From Bacteroidales bacterium (GTDB lineage: Bacteria > Bacteroidota > Bacteroidia > Bacteroidales > VadinHA17), in contig WXFE01000080.1 of NCBI GenBank assembly GCA_009881065.1, positions 1-49,938 on the forward strand: DNA of 49,938 nucleotides. The letters run 5' to 3'. The notes beneath the pieces were generated by a model. The model was not told the origin of the DNA, made no database searches, and saw only the letters and a list, made by a program, of their open reading frames with translations. Shown here in pieces: positions 1-8,376 of this stretch (positions within the stretch are counted from its first letter, which is position 1; every line of letters begins with the position of its first letter). The position numbers and the translations under genes are program-made.

Positions 1-2
1 TT

Positions 3-1916
3 GACGATATAGTATCAAACCCGGCAGAGCCAGATTTCCGTAATACCATCGAAGCCATTGAAGAGGCCGGATCACTGCTCAGCCGCATCACCCCCGTACT
101 CTTCAACCTGAACAGCTCCGACACAACGCCGGAACTGCAGAATGCAGCCAGGGAGGTATCTCCTGTTCTTACAGCCTTCAGCAATGACATCTTACTCAAT
201 CCTGCACTTTTCGCCAGAGTGAAGAGCGTGTATGAAAAAAGGGATTCACTTGACCTTAACCAGGAAGAGATGATCCTTCTCTACCGCAAGTACAGGAACT
301 TCATCAGGGGCGGTGCCGGACTGGCAGAAAATGACAAGGAGCGCTTCAGGGCCATCGCCGTTGAACTCTCCACCCTGTCACTCAGGTTTGAAGAAAATAT
401 TCTGGCTGAGACCAATGACTTCACCCTTCACCTGACAAGTGAAGAGGATCTCTCCGGTCTCCCGGAAGGTGTCCGTGAGGCAGCCTCAGCCCTTGCAGGT
501 GAGAAAGGGATGGAAGGCTGGCTCTTTACCCTCCATGCTCCCAGCTTTGTGCCCTTCATGCAGTATGCAGACCGTCGCGACCTCCGCGAGAAGCTTTTCA
601 GGGCCTACTCGCGCCGAGCCTTCCGCGGAAATGAACATGACAATCGTGAGCTGGTCTTCAGGATAACAGAGCTCAGACTGGAGATGGCAAGGCTTCTGGG
701 ATACAGCAACTATGCCGCATACGCTCTGGAAGAGCGGATGGCCTCCACACCCGAAAAAGTGAACAGGTTCCTCCGGACCCTTCTTGAAGCTTCGTTGCCA
801 GCCGGCAACAGAGACCTCGGGGATATCGAGGAATATGCTGCACGGCACGGTCATGAAGGGAGGCTTGAACGATGGGACTGGGCATACTGGTCAGAGAAGC
901 TTCGCATGGAGCGGTTCAGTATAGACGATGAAGCCCTGAGACCATACATGCCTCTTGACAAGGTCAGGGAGGCAGTGCTGGGGCTGGCGACCAGGCTTTA
1001 CGGACTTTCATTCCTGGAGAACAGGAGCATTCCCGTTTACAATGAGGAGGTATCTGCCTTCGAGGTGCATGACGGCGAGAGGGGATTAATAGCCATACTT
1101 ATGCTCGACTTCCATCCCCGGAAGGGCAAGAGCGGAGGTGCCTGGATGACCGGATTTCGCGAACAGCGGAAAGAGGGAAGTGAGAGAGTTATCCCGGTGG
1201 TTTCACTGGTGATGAATTTTACCCGCCCGACACCGGCACGTCCGTCACTGCTCTCACACAGCGAGATGAACACCTTTCTGCATGAGTTCGGCCATGCCCT
1301 GCATGGCATGCTCTCAGACTGCACCTACGAAAGCCTCGCCGGAACCAATGTGAAGCGCGACTTTGTGGAGCTCCCGTCACAGATAATGGAGAACTGGGCA
1401 TGGGAGAAGGAGTGGCTTGACACGTGGGCCGCACATTACCAGACCGGAGAAAAGATACCCGGGGAGATGGTTCAAAAACTCAGGGACTCACTGACCTATA
1501 ACGAAGGATACGCATGCATGAGGCAGCTCAGTTTCGGCCTTCTTGACATGGCATGGCATACTCTGGAAGAACCGTATACAGGTGACATTGTGACCTTTGA
1601 GCGGTCAGCGATGAGGCCTGCCGAGCTTCTGCCTTCAGCAGACGGCGCCTGCATGAGCGTCTCCTTTGCCCATCTCTTTTCCGGAGGCTATGCTGCAGGT
1701 TATTATGGCTACAAGTGGGCTGAGGTGCTCGACGCTGACGCATTCAGCCTCTTCAGTGAGAGAGGCATCTTCGACAGGGAAACAGCCGGCTCTTTCCGCC
1801 ACAATATTCTCGAAAGAGGCGGCAGCCGTGAGCCTGATGAATTGTTCAGGGCCTTCCGCGGCCGTGAGCCTTCAATAGAGCCCCTGATAGAGAGAAGCGG
1901 TTTTAACAGGAAGTAA
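3..1916 (+). CDS. M3 family zinc metallopeptidase (Dcp-like), 5' truncated by window edge
   Basis: Peptidase of the M3 (thimet oligopeptidase / peptidyl-dipeptidase Dcp) family, which trims short peptides in the cytoplasm or periplasm. The zinc motif HEFGHALHGM lies near 1285-1312, and the downstream DFVELPSQIMENW block carries the third zinc ligand (Glu) typical of the family. The reading frame has no stop from base 3 to the TAA at 1914-1916, and translation upstream of the GTG at 219 gives good M3 N-terminal sequence, so that GTG is not the start. About 637 residues are visible; E. coli Dcp has about 680, so only the first few dozen residues are missing. It converges on the lipoprotein gene at 2002. 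Whether it helps degrade wall peptides is speculation, because it is separated from the peptidoglycan genes by pair 1. Confidence 0.93.
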   Translation, partial: DDIVSNPAEPDFRNTIEAIEEAGSLLSRITPVLFNLNSSDTTPELQNAAREVSPVLTAFSNDILLNPALFARVKSVYEKRDSLDLNQEEMILLYRKYRNFIRGGAGLAENDKERFRAIAVELSTLSLRFEENILAETNDFTLHLTSEEDLSGLPEGVREAASALAGEKGMEGWLFTLHAPSFVPFMQYADRRDLREKLFRAYSRRAFRGNEHDNRELVFRITELRLEMARLLGYSNYAAYALEERMASTPEKVNRFLRTLLEASLPAGNRDLGDIEEYAARHGHEGRLERWDWAYWSEKLRMERFSIDDEALRPYMPLDKVREAVLGLATRLYGLSFLENRSIPVYNEEVSAFEVHDGERGLIAILMLDFHPRKGKSGGAWMTGFREQRKEGSERVIPVVSLVMNFTRPTPARPSLLSHSEMNTFLHEFGHALHGMLSDCTYESLAGTNVKRDFVELPSQIMENWAWEKEWLDTWAAHYQTGEKIPGEMVQKLRDSLTYNEGYACMRQLSFGLLDMAWHTLEEPYTGDIVTFERSAMRPAELLPSADGACMSVSFAHLFSGGYAAGYYGYKWAEVLDADAFSLFSERGIFDRETAGSFRHNILERGGSREPDELFRAFRGREPSIEPLIERSGFNRK

Positions 1917-1917
1917 T

Positions 1918-1950
1918 AAAAAGCGGAGACACCTTGCCTGGTGTCTCCGC
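1918..1950 (-). terminator. Intrinsic terminator of the SusCD pair 1 operon
   Basis: Perfect 11-bp inverted repeat (arms 1923-1933 and 1940-1950, loop 1934-1939). Read on the minus strand the stem is followed by five T (1922-1918), so it fits termination of the minus-strand operon ending at 2002. It may also stop the convergent M3 peptidase transcript, although there is no T tract in the plus direction. Confidence 0.75.
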
Positions 1951-2001
1951 AGTAACAATCCCTGATTCTACCCTCAGAGGGTAAAACCTTCAACTGTACA
2001 A

Positions 2002-2838
2002 CTACAAAGCGTAGAACAGCCTTACGGCAGCCCTGGGGTTTGCAGCCCTCATGCCGCAGTAAATATGATGTGCCCGCCTGCCTATATAGCCAGTCCAGTA
2101 ATCAGAATAACTGACAAAATTGCCGCTGGCGTTCATCACCTGAAGATCTCCCACCACGTTGCCGGCATCATCAACAACCTTGATCTTGTAGTCCACACGG
2201 CGTGACCCCGATGAGACCAGGTCTGTCTTAACAATCAGGACCTGTTCCCACCCGGTTGATTCGCCAAAGGCAACAGGCTGACCAATATTAACCAGCTCAC
2301 CGGTGCGGTGACTTACGTACTGGTATTGCAGCCTGAGATCAGTAGGTATACCTTCTGTTTCATAAAGGAAGTTGTAAAACTTCACCCATTGCATTGAGTC
2401 AGTCTCCACTGTCTCCCTTCGAATGTATGGATAACCGTTGTCAATAACCACCGGCGGGAGGTTGAAATCATGAACAAAGACATTCTGCTTTCCGACAGTC
2501 AGAGTGGTATTCTGGTCATACACCAGGTTATCCATCTCGGTTCCCTGGTACATCTTGATATTGACGGTACCGGGTGCGACAACATAGAATCTTCCTGCCG
2601 CACCGCTGGGTATGGCATTGTATGTGGTGAGAGTCGACTTGTTGTTGGAATACAACTGACCGTTGATCTCCACCTTGGTTATGTTATTGGCAGCAACGGC
2701 AGTCACCGGAACCACATAGTGCAGCTGAAATTCAGCCCTGTCTCCGACTGGTTCAGTATCATACTCGATCGGTGTTTTCTCGCATGATGCCATCAGAGTC
2801 ACTGCCAGGATCAGACTTAAATATTTTATGATTTTCAT
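2002..2838 (-). CDS. Surface lipoprotein associated with SusCD pair 1, function unknown
   Basis: A 278-residue protein with a lipoprotein signal peptide ending in a MASC lipobox (Cys about residue 19), so it is probably anchored in the outer membrane. After the signal comes a beta-rich region without a motif I can assign. It resembles the small lipoproteins often encoded third after susC and susD (SusE/SusF position) and has some resemblance to DUF4397-like lipoproteins, but I cannot be sure. It lies 26 bp downstream of the SusD-like gene and is the last gene before the terminator at 1918-1950. A glycan- or ligand-binding role is an inference from position only. Confidence 0.75.
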   Translation of the reverse strand: MKIIKYLSLILAVTLMASCEKTPIEYDTEPVGDRAEFQLHYVVPVTAVAANNITKVEINGQLYSNNKSTLTTYNAIPSGAAGRFYVVAPGTVNIKMYQGTEMDNLVYDQNTTLTVGKQNVFVHDFNLPPVVIDNGYPYIRRETVETDSMQWVKFYNFLYETEGIPTDLRLQYQYVSHRTGELVNIGQPVAFGESTGWEQVLIVKTDLVSSGSRRVDYKIKVVDDAGNVVGDLQVMNASGNFVSYSDYWTGYIGRRAHHIYCGMRAANPRAAVRLFYAL

Positions 2839-2864
2839 TTTCGTTGATTTTTCAGGTTCGACGA

Positions 2865-4736
2865 TTAGTTCTTTGGCATTTCACCCGGATAGGCAAACCA
2901 GGGTATTGAACACTGGTAGTTGTTGGCCATTCCCGAAATGGGTTTCAGAGCCTCCAGTGAAGGCTTGTTCCACATGTATTCGGAGTTGTATCGCGGACGG
3001 ATTCTGTAACAGGGTGAACCATCATTGAAAGTATTGTAGGTACCCTTGCGGCCCTGAACCTGTGCCGGGGCAAGGTAGAGACCCTTGTAAACCTTTGTGT
3101 CGTCCGTATCCCACTTCTGATCAAGTGTAGAGATTGTCCAACCATTGCCGTTTGAAGGATAATCACCGGTATAGGCAATATCATAATGGTACTTCCGCAT
3201 GTCAACCCATGCTTCGGAGGCTCCCCATGGATAAAGGGCAACCCACTTCTGCATCATAATGTGTGACAGGGTAAAGTCATTGATATCAAGTCCGTTGACA
3301 TAGGGTCCGTCAAGGTATTCATCTGCTGCAGCCCTATATACTGCCGGGGTTATCTTGTCACCACCAGCGGCTTGTCCTTTCGCGCCGGCGTCAATATGTG
3401 CACCTGTGAAGTCAAGGTCGGCAGCCACACCATCCTTGAAGGCCTGGAGCGCCTCTGCCTTCATGCCAAGCTTCCAGTATGTCTCGGCCAGACAGAGTTT
3501 AAGCTCTGCACATGTCATCAGGATATAGGGTGCATCGTCTCTGTAGAGCCAGCGTCCCTTTCCATCGAGTGCGGTTGATGAAACAGCGTTTCTTCCATAG
3601 AATGAAGGGGCATTGCCGATAGGCCCTGATGTGGAGGTAAAGCTGCCGCCGTAATACTTGCGCCTCTTAATTGCATCAATCTGGTCAATATTCTCATAAT
3701 TGGCGTCATCAATGGTGGAAAGCTTCACTGCAACGCGCGGATCATAGTGCCCGGCAACCATCACATTGGTGTCACAGATAATCTGTGTGGGAGCAAGCTC
3801 ATAGGGAGTAGCACTTCCTTCAGGAGTCGGAAGCTTGTTTCCAGTTGCTTCATCATACACGGGTACTGTTCCGGTAAACACCTGAACAGCATATTCATGC
3901 TGGAAATATGTACGCGACAGGTTGACCCTGGTAGTCCCCCAGAAGTTGTTATAGCCAGACTGTGCTGCTGAAGCCCCTCCTCCGGGAACCTTTACTGTGG
4001 CATCATCGGCAGATGACGAGAATGACTTTGATGCTGCTGTAATCAGCTCCTGTGCATATTTAGAAGTGAAATCTGACTTATTGGAAAGGGATGTAAGGTT
4101 GCGCACAATTACGCCATAAGCAAACTTAATCCACTTGGCTTTGTCACCTCCGTAAATAAAGTCGTTGTCGCTGATCTTTGTACCATAGCCGGTAGCGTCA
4201 GGCATTTCGAGATATTCGATGGCCTTGTATGCCCAGTTGCGGACTGCCTGATATACCGTATCCTGGTAATCATACCTGTGTGCAAGCAGCCCGGGGACAA
4301 ATGCATCCTTGAGAATCAGTTCACCATGATATTTTGTCAGCTGGTCCCATGAATATGCCTTGATTGCATATCCGATGCCGGCCAGCGTCCAGTTCTCAGC
4401 TTCAACTGACTGGTTGATCATATTCTCCAGGTTCATCCCCTGTAGCCAGTAAATCACTCTCCACTGCTCGCCGGCAGCATCACTTCCTGCGCTGTAATAA
4501 TGAGTTGCAAAAGAGGTATAGCCAGATGTGCCCATCATCTGAGTGAGAGGGCCTGTAGCGCGTATATCCCAGTACATGCCCTGGTATTGCTGGATGATCC
4601 CTGCAAGGTAAAGATAACCTTCCACATAGTCTGGAGCATCCACGTTTTTGTTGACATCCAGCCAATCTTCACAACTCGTTGTCATGAACATGAACGATGC
4701 CAGCAAAAGAACGGAAATTGATGTCTTTTTTATCAT
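2865..4736 (-). CDS. SusD/RagB-like outer-membrane lipoprotein (pair 1)
   Basis: Substrate-capturing lipoprotein partner of the SusC-like channel encoded directly upstream (25 bp gap). It has 623 residues, a lipoprotein signal with Cys at about residue 22 (FMTTSCEDWLDVN), the early EDWLDVN stretch typical of SusD proteins, and a Trp/Tyr-rich body. The overall layout, with a late conserved tail near PCYRIRPRYNSEY, resembles the SusD-like_2 subgroup (nutrient-binding lipoproteins often paired with peptide- or oligosaccharide-importing SusC). This differs from the SusD of pair 2. The ligand cannot be read from the sequence. Context suggests peptidoglycan fragments, but this operon is separated from the core locus by a terminator. 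Confidence 0.9.
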   Translation of the reverse strand: MIKKTSISVLLLASFMFMTTSCEDWLDVNKNVDAPDYVEGYLYLAGIIQQYQGMYWDIRATGPLTQMMGTSGYTSFATHYYSAGSDAAGEQWRVIYWLQGMNLENMINQSVEAENWTLAGIGYAIKAYSWDQLTKYHGELILKDAFVPGLLAHRYDYQDTVYQAVRNWAYKAIEYLEMPDATGYGTKISDNDFIYGGDKAKWIKFAYGVIVRNLTSLSNKSDFTSKYAQELITAASKSFSSSADDATVKVPGGGASAAQSGYNNFWGTTRVNLSRTYFQHEYAVQVFTGTVPVYDEATGNKLPTPEGSATPYELAPTQIICDTNVMVAGHYDPRVAVKLSTIDDANYENIDQIDAIKRRKYYGGSFTSTSGPIGNAPSFYGRNAVSSTALDGKGRWLYRDDAPYILMTCAELKLCLAETYWKLGMKAEALQAFKDGVAADLDFTGAHIDAGAKGQAAGGDKITPAVYRAAADEYLDGPYVNGLDINDFTLSHIMMQKWVALYPWGASEAWVDMRKYHYDIAYTGDYPSNGNGWTISTLDQKWDTDDTKVYKGLYLAPAQVQGRKGTYNTFNDGSPCYRIRPRYNSEYMWNKPSLEALKPISGMANNYQCSIPWFAYPGEMPKN

Positions 4737-4761
4737 TGTTTTTCTTTTTTCTGGTTATCAA

Positions 4762-7700
4762 TTATTTGAAAGTCAGGCTAACACCAATTGAATATCCCCT
4801 TGGATTAGGCAGGGCCCACACATCTATTCCTTCACCACCTGTACCGCCGCCTGCTGCTGACATGGTATTACCAACTGCATCGATACCTGAATAGTTGGTC
4901 ATCACAAAGAGGTCATTACCTGCCAGGTATACATTAGCCGTTGAAAGAATACCAGTCTTCTCAAGCCATTTTGAAGGCAGGTTGTAAGAGAGTCTCAGTT
5001 CCTGCATTCTCAGGTAGTGGACATTCTCTTCAATCCAGTCTTCATCATTGCCGGTATAGATGGTTGAGAACAGGTTATAATCAACAGCAATATTGTTTTT
5101 TGTCGGGTTTGCCGTATTCTCATTGCCGTCCTGCAGCACTCCCTCAAATACAACCGGGGGTCCCTCTCTCAGTTCCAGAGACTCTATACTGTATCCCCTG
5201 GTCATCATGTCTCTTTTGGTTCCGTTCACAACGGTTGCCTTGTAACGGCCGGAAAACATTGCCGAGAGCCTGACACCCTTGTAGCTCAGTGCTGAGGTTA
5301 TGCCAAAACGAAGCTTCGGCTCACGATTGCCAAGTACGCTCCATACTCCGCTTACAACCGGCAAACCGGTAGTTGGGTTGATAAGCACATCACCAGCATC
5401 ATTGCGGAGGAACGCCCTACCTGTAATCGTAGTTACCGGGTAACCCAGCATAATCCCGTTACGTATGTTGCCTGTATTCCAGGTGTAGGGATTGTAATAC
5501 TCAGTCACGTTAGCAGGCAGATAAACAACTTCCGAATTAGTGTGGCTTGCGTTGAAGCCGACATTCAACCTCAGACCTGATCCTGTCCTGAGAATATCAC
5601 CGTCAATATGACCTTCCCATCCCCATGTTTCAAATGTACCAACGTTCATGTTATTGAGTACGAACCCTGTACCATAGCTGAGACGGAATCCTTTAACGAT
5701 CTGATCATCGCAATGGGTCCAGAAGTAGGTAAAGTCGGCATTGACCCTGTCATTCAGGAAGCGGCCTTCAAAGCCGATTTCCCTGGAGGTTGTCATCTCC
5801 GGCACAAGATTCTTGTTGGGTCCGGTAAATCCGTATTTGTAACCACCTCCGCCAAGGTTTGTGGGTTCAAGTTGCGGGTCAATCTCAAGCGGACCTGCAT
5901 CCTTCCCTACCTGTGCTATTGAACCGCGAAGCTTCAGATAGTTAAGCGTACTGTTACCCTTCAGGAAGGGAAGCTCGGTCACAATAAATGATCCTTCAAC
6001 AGCAGGATAGAAGTAACGGTTGTTTTCAACCGGAAGAGTGGACGACCAGTCGTTACGCGCACGGAAAGTCAGATAAGCCATCTGGTTGTATCCTAATTCC
6101 AACTGGCCTGACAGAGCCTGTATCCTTCTCTTCGAATGACGCTGCACAGAACTGATAGAGAGCGGGTCACAGTTGTTGATCGACTGGAAGTCAACGACAG
6201 CGAATTTCGTACCATAGGTACTCAAACGTGTAATACCATTCTCAAGCTGGTGATATCCGAATTGTGCAGAAATTGATAATCTATCGTCAAGAAACGTATT
6301 GGCGTATCCGGCAAGCAGGTTCAGGGTGGGGTCAGAAAAGTTTGACTTTGAAATATTGTAGGAACCTGTTCCATCCTGATATGTATCATGATATGGATGC
6401 TTTGTGCCAATATATGTCTGCATCCCAACGTCCCAGCCTACCTGGGCACGGAGGAATGTGTTCTCTATCGGCACAAGGGTGGCTGATACGTTGGAGATGA
6501 ACCTGTCTGAATCATCGTATAATTTGTTCCTGTAAAGCCCGTAGAGCGGGTTGAGCATGTCTTCATCCAGGTAATAGTCAGGCCTTGACATATGCGAGCC
6601 GTCCGGATCAAGCCACTTTGATACATCGGAGACCATAGGCCAGAACATGGCATATCTCAATGGTGAGTTGAGGCCTATCGGCACCTTATTGTTTTCAGTT
6701 GAAGCATATTGCATCATTGATTCCACGGTCAGCCATCTGGTTACCTCTGCCCTTCCATTGAGCGAGAGATTGAACCTTTTATAGTCAGAGGTCTTGATGA
6801 CACCTTTCTGATCAAACGTGGAGGCAGAAGCATAGAGTGTTACCTTGTCTGAACCTCCCTCAACTGAGATGTTATGACGCTGAACAAAACCGGTTTGCAG
6901 TATTGCCGAGATATTATCATATAGCTCCATGCCCGGAACATATTTGCCTCCGAAACGGTAACTGTAATAATAGTTGGCAGTTCCGTAGTACCCATTAGTG
7001 TATTTATCCTGAAGCTCAGGATAGCCGTAGGCATTATCCCAGCGGAAGGTATTGCTGTATGACACCCTGCCTCTTCCCGGCTGACCTTTCTTTGTGGTAA
7101 TGATGATAGCTCCATTGGAAGCATCAGAACCATAAAGCGCTGCAGCTGCAGCCCCCTTCAGGACAGTAATGGACTCTATGTCCTGCATGTTAAAGTCGTT
7201 CCCGCGTGATGAGAAGTCAAGATCCCTTACCGAGAAGGTCTCGGCAGCTGAGCTGGTGATCATGTCAAGGGGGTTGAACGTACTGTTGTTCATCGGTATA
7301 CCGTCAACTACATAGAGGGGCTGGTTGTTGCCCGAGATTGAGGTAATGCTTCTGAGGATAACGTTGGTGGATGCACCGGGTGCACCACTGGTGGTACCCA
7401 CATTCATACCGGCAACACGTCCCTGAAGGGCAGTGATGAAGTTATCACGGCCCGATTCCACAATATCGGCAGCCCTGACATTCTGGACTGATGATCCCAC
7501 AGCACGGGAGACTCGTTTCATCCCGAACTCTGAGGTAATCACCACATCCTCTATCATCTGCACATCAGGCTCGAGGCCAACGCTGATACGGTTACCCGCT
7601 CCAACGGTCACCTCCCTGGTTGCATACCCCAGATAGCTGAAAATCAGCACCTGCCCCGGCGCAACACTGATTGAATAGTGCCCGAACGGGTCAGTGCTTG

Positions 7701-7860
7701 TACCTGTGGTGGTGTTCTTGATTATCACATTGACGCCAGGCAACGGCTCATTCGTCGTGGCGTCAGTGACAGTCCCTGTCACAGTCTTGGGTTGAGCATA
7801 AATGCTTTGTGAAAGCATCAGTCCCAAAACCGCAAACAACATTAATAGCTTGGTTCTCAT
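4762..7860 (-). CDS. SusC/RagA-like TonB-dependent outer-membrane transporter (pair 1)
   Basis: A 1032-residue TonB-linked channel with a signal peptide ending near SQSIYAQ. An N-terminal carboxypeptidase-regulatory-like beta domain spans about residues 25-100, followed by a TonB-box region (EDVVITSEFG), the plug with LYVVDGIPMNNS and ITVLKGAAAAALYGSDA, and a long beta-barrel ending in an aromatic residue (SLTFK). It imports the ligand delivered by the SusD-like partner using TonB energy. The first roughly 55 residues and the 44-nt leader are almost identical to those of the second SusC gene at 10218-13634, while the barrel is strongly diverged. No clear TAnnTTTG promoter is visible directly upstream. 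Confidence 0.95.
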   Translation of the reverse strand: MRTKLLMLFAVLGLMLSQSIYAQPKTVTGTVTDATTNEPLPGVNVIIKNTTTGTSTDPFGHYSISVAPGQVLIFSYLGYATREVTVGAGNRISVGLEPDVQMIEDVVITSEFGMKRVSRAVGSSVQNVRAADIVESGRDNFITALQGRVAGMNVGTTSGAPGASTNVILRSITSISGNNQPLYVVDGIPMNNSTFNPLDMITSSAAETFSVRDLDFSSRGNDFNMQDIESITVLKGAAAAALYGSDASNGAIIITTKKGQPGRGRVSYSNTFRWDNAYGYPELQDKYTNGYYGTANYYYSYRFGGKYVPGMELYDNISAILQTGFVQRHNISVEGGSDKVTLYASASTFDQKGVIKTSDYKRFNLSLNGRAEVTRWLTVESMMQYASTENNKVPIGLNSPLRYAMFWPMVSDVSKWLDPDGSHMSRPDYYLDEDMLNPLYGLYRNKLYDDSDRFISNVSATLVPIENTFLRAQVGWDVGMQTYIGTKHPYHDTYQDGTGSYNISKSNFSDPTLNLLAGYANTFLDDRLSISAQFGYHQLENGITRLSTYGTKFAVVDFQSINNCDPLSISSVQRHSKRRIQALSGQLELGYNQMAYLTFRARNDWSSTLPVENNRYFYPAVEGSFIVTELPFLKGNSTLNYLKLRGSIAQVGKDAGPLEIDPQLEPTNLGGGGYKYGFTGPNKNLVPEMTTSREIGFEGRFLNDRVNADFTYFWTHCDDQIVKGFRLSYGTGFVLNNMNVGTFETWGWEGHIDGDILRTGSGLRLNVGFNASHTNSEVVYLPANVTEYYNPYTWNTGNIRNGIMLGYPVTTITGRAFLRNDAGDVLINPTTGLPVVSGVWSVLGNREPKLRFGITSALSYKGVRLSAMFSGRYKATVVNGTKRDMMTRGYSIESLELREGPPVVFEGVLQDGNENTANPTKNNIAVDYNLFSTIYTGNDEDWIEENVHYLRMQELRLSYNLPSKWLEKTGILSTANVYLAGNDLFVMTNYSGIDAVGNTMSAAGGGTGGEGIDVWALPNPRGYSIGVSLTFK

Positions 7861-7904
7861 GTGATTGGATTTAGGGTTAATTAGTTAGTTATTATATAGG
7901 TATA
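7701..7904 (-). repeat. Duplicated SusC leader and N-terminal coding block, copy 1
   Basis: This block (leader plus about 53 codons) matches 13475-13678. The 44-nt leader next to the start codon (7861-7904) is identical to 13635-13678, and the coding part differs at only a handful of positions, most of them synonymous. Outside the block the two regions diverge quickly. It is a recent duplication or gene conversion between the two SusC genes. Confidence 0.85.
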
Positions 7905-7937
7905 CATCATAAATATACGCTTTATATGAATGATGTC

Positions 7938-8105
7938 CTACAACTTTTTACTTTTTATCTCAATTATTCCTATTCCGGGCTGATCAGGAAGGGTTATCTT
8001 TCCTTTGGCCCTGCCCGCTGACGGATCGGCAGGAGAAGCTTTGCGTCCGGCAAGGAGCGCGCCAGCTGCAATACCGCTGATCGTAAGAAAATCTCTCTTT
8101 TTCAT
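7938..8105 (-). pseudogene. Internally deleted relic of a dipeptide epimerase gene
   Basis: A 55-codon open frame (ATG at 8105-8103, TAG at 7940-7938). Codons 1-33 match the signal-peptide region of the intact epimerase at 13748-14893 (MKKRDFL, ISGIAAGALLAG, then DPSAGR). Codons from about 35 match its last residues (GKITLP, PGIGI, EIKS). About 330 codons of the catalytic domain are missing, and the junction stays in frame. The lipobox Cys is replaced by Arg (LLAGRK), and the original stop is lost, adding KKL before TAG. It occupies the same place upstream of SusC pair 1 as the intact gene holds upstream of pair 2. Not expected to be functional. Confidence 0.85.
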
Positions 8106-8301
8106 TTAATCTGAATTACTCATAAATGCTGATGAAAAAAAGGGGGGGGTGAAACATAACTGAATTGGCCATAATTCATCAATTGATTACAAATGAAAAA
8201 ACACCAATTATACAATGATAAACAAAAATATTTATAATTTCCCGCACGAGCTTACCCTTTTACCAATAACAGGCAGGAATATTGTTATGAAGTGATATAT
8301 A
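8106..8301. other. AT-rich intergenic stretch without genes
   Basis: Non-coding segment between the epimerase relic and the pair 2 terminator. It holds a homopolymer pair, A7 followed by G8 (8135-8149), and otherwise AT-rich sequence that could contain the promoter of the relic-SusC-SusD operon. I found no convincing TAnnTTTG box, RNA gene or open frame. Confidence 0.5.
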
Positions 8302-8337
8302 AAAATCAGAGACGCGCCACCGCGCGTCTCTGATTTT
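8302..8337 (-). terminator. Strong hairpin terminator after SusCD pair 2
   Basis: Perfect 15-bp inverted repeat (arms 8302-8316 and 8323-8337, loop ccaccg). On the minus strand the stem runs into a T-rich tract (complement of the A run 8301-8305), directly downstream of the SusD gene ending at 8377. The plus-strand side also ends in T, so it may be bidirectional. It separates the pair 2 operon from the relic and pair 1. Confidence 0.85.
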
Positions 8338-8376
8338 ATTGACTGACAACCTGATCAGAGGATGTTCAAACAACTC

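Noticed and set aside
219..1916. M3 peptidase starting at GTG 219
   Set aside because: The frame is open from base 3 and the upstream translation continues the family-like sequence, so the gene is truncated by the window edge.
7938..8105. A genuine small exported peptide gene
   Set aside because: Both halves align to the two ends of the intact epimerase, and the lipobox Cys and stop are mutated, so a deletion relic is simpler.
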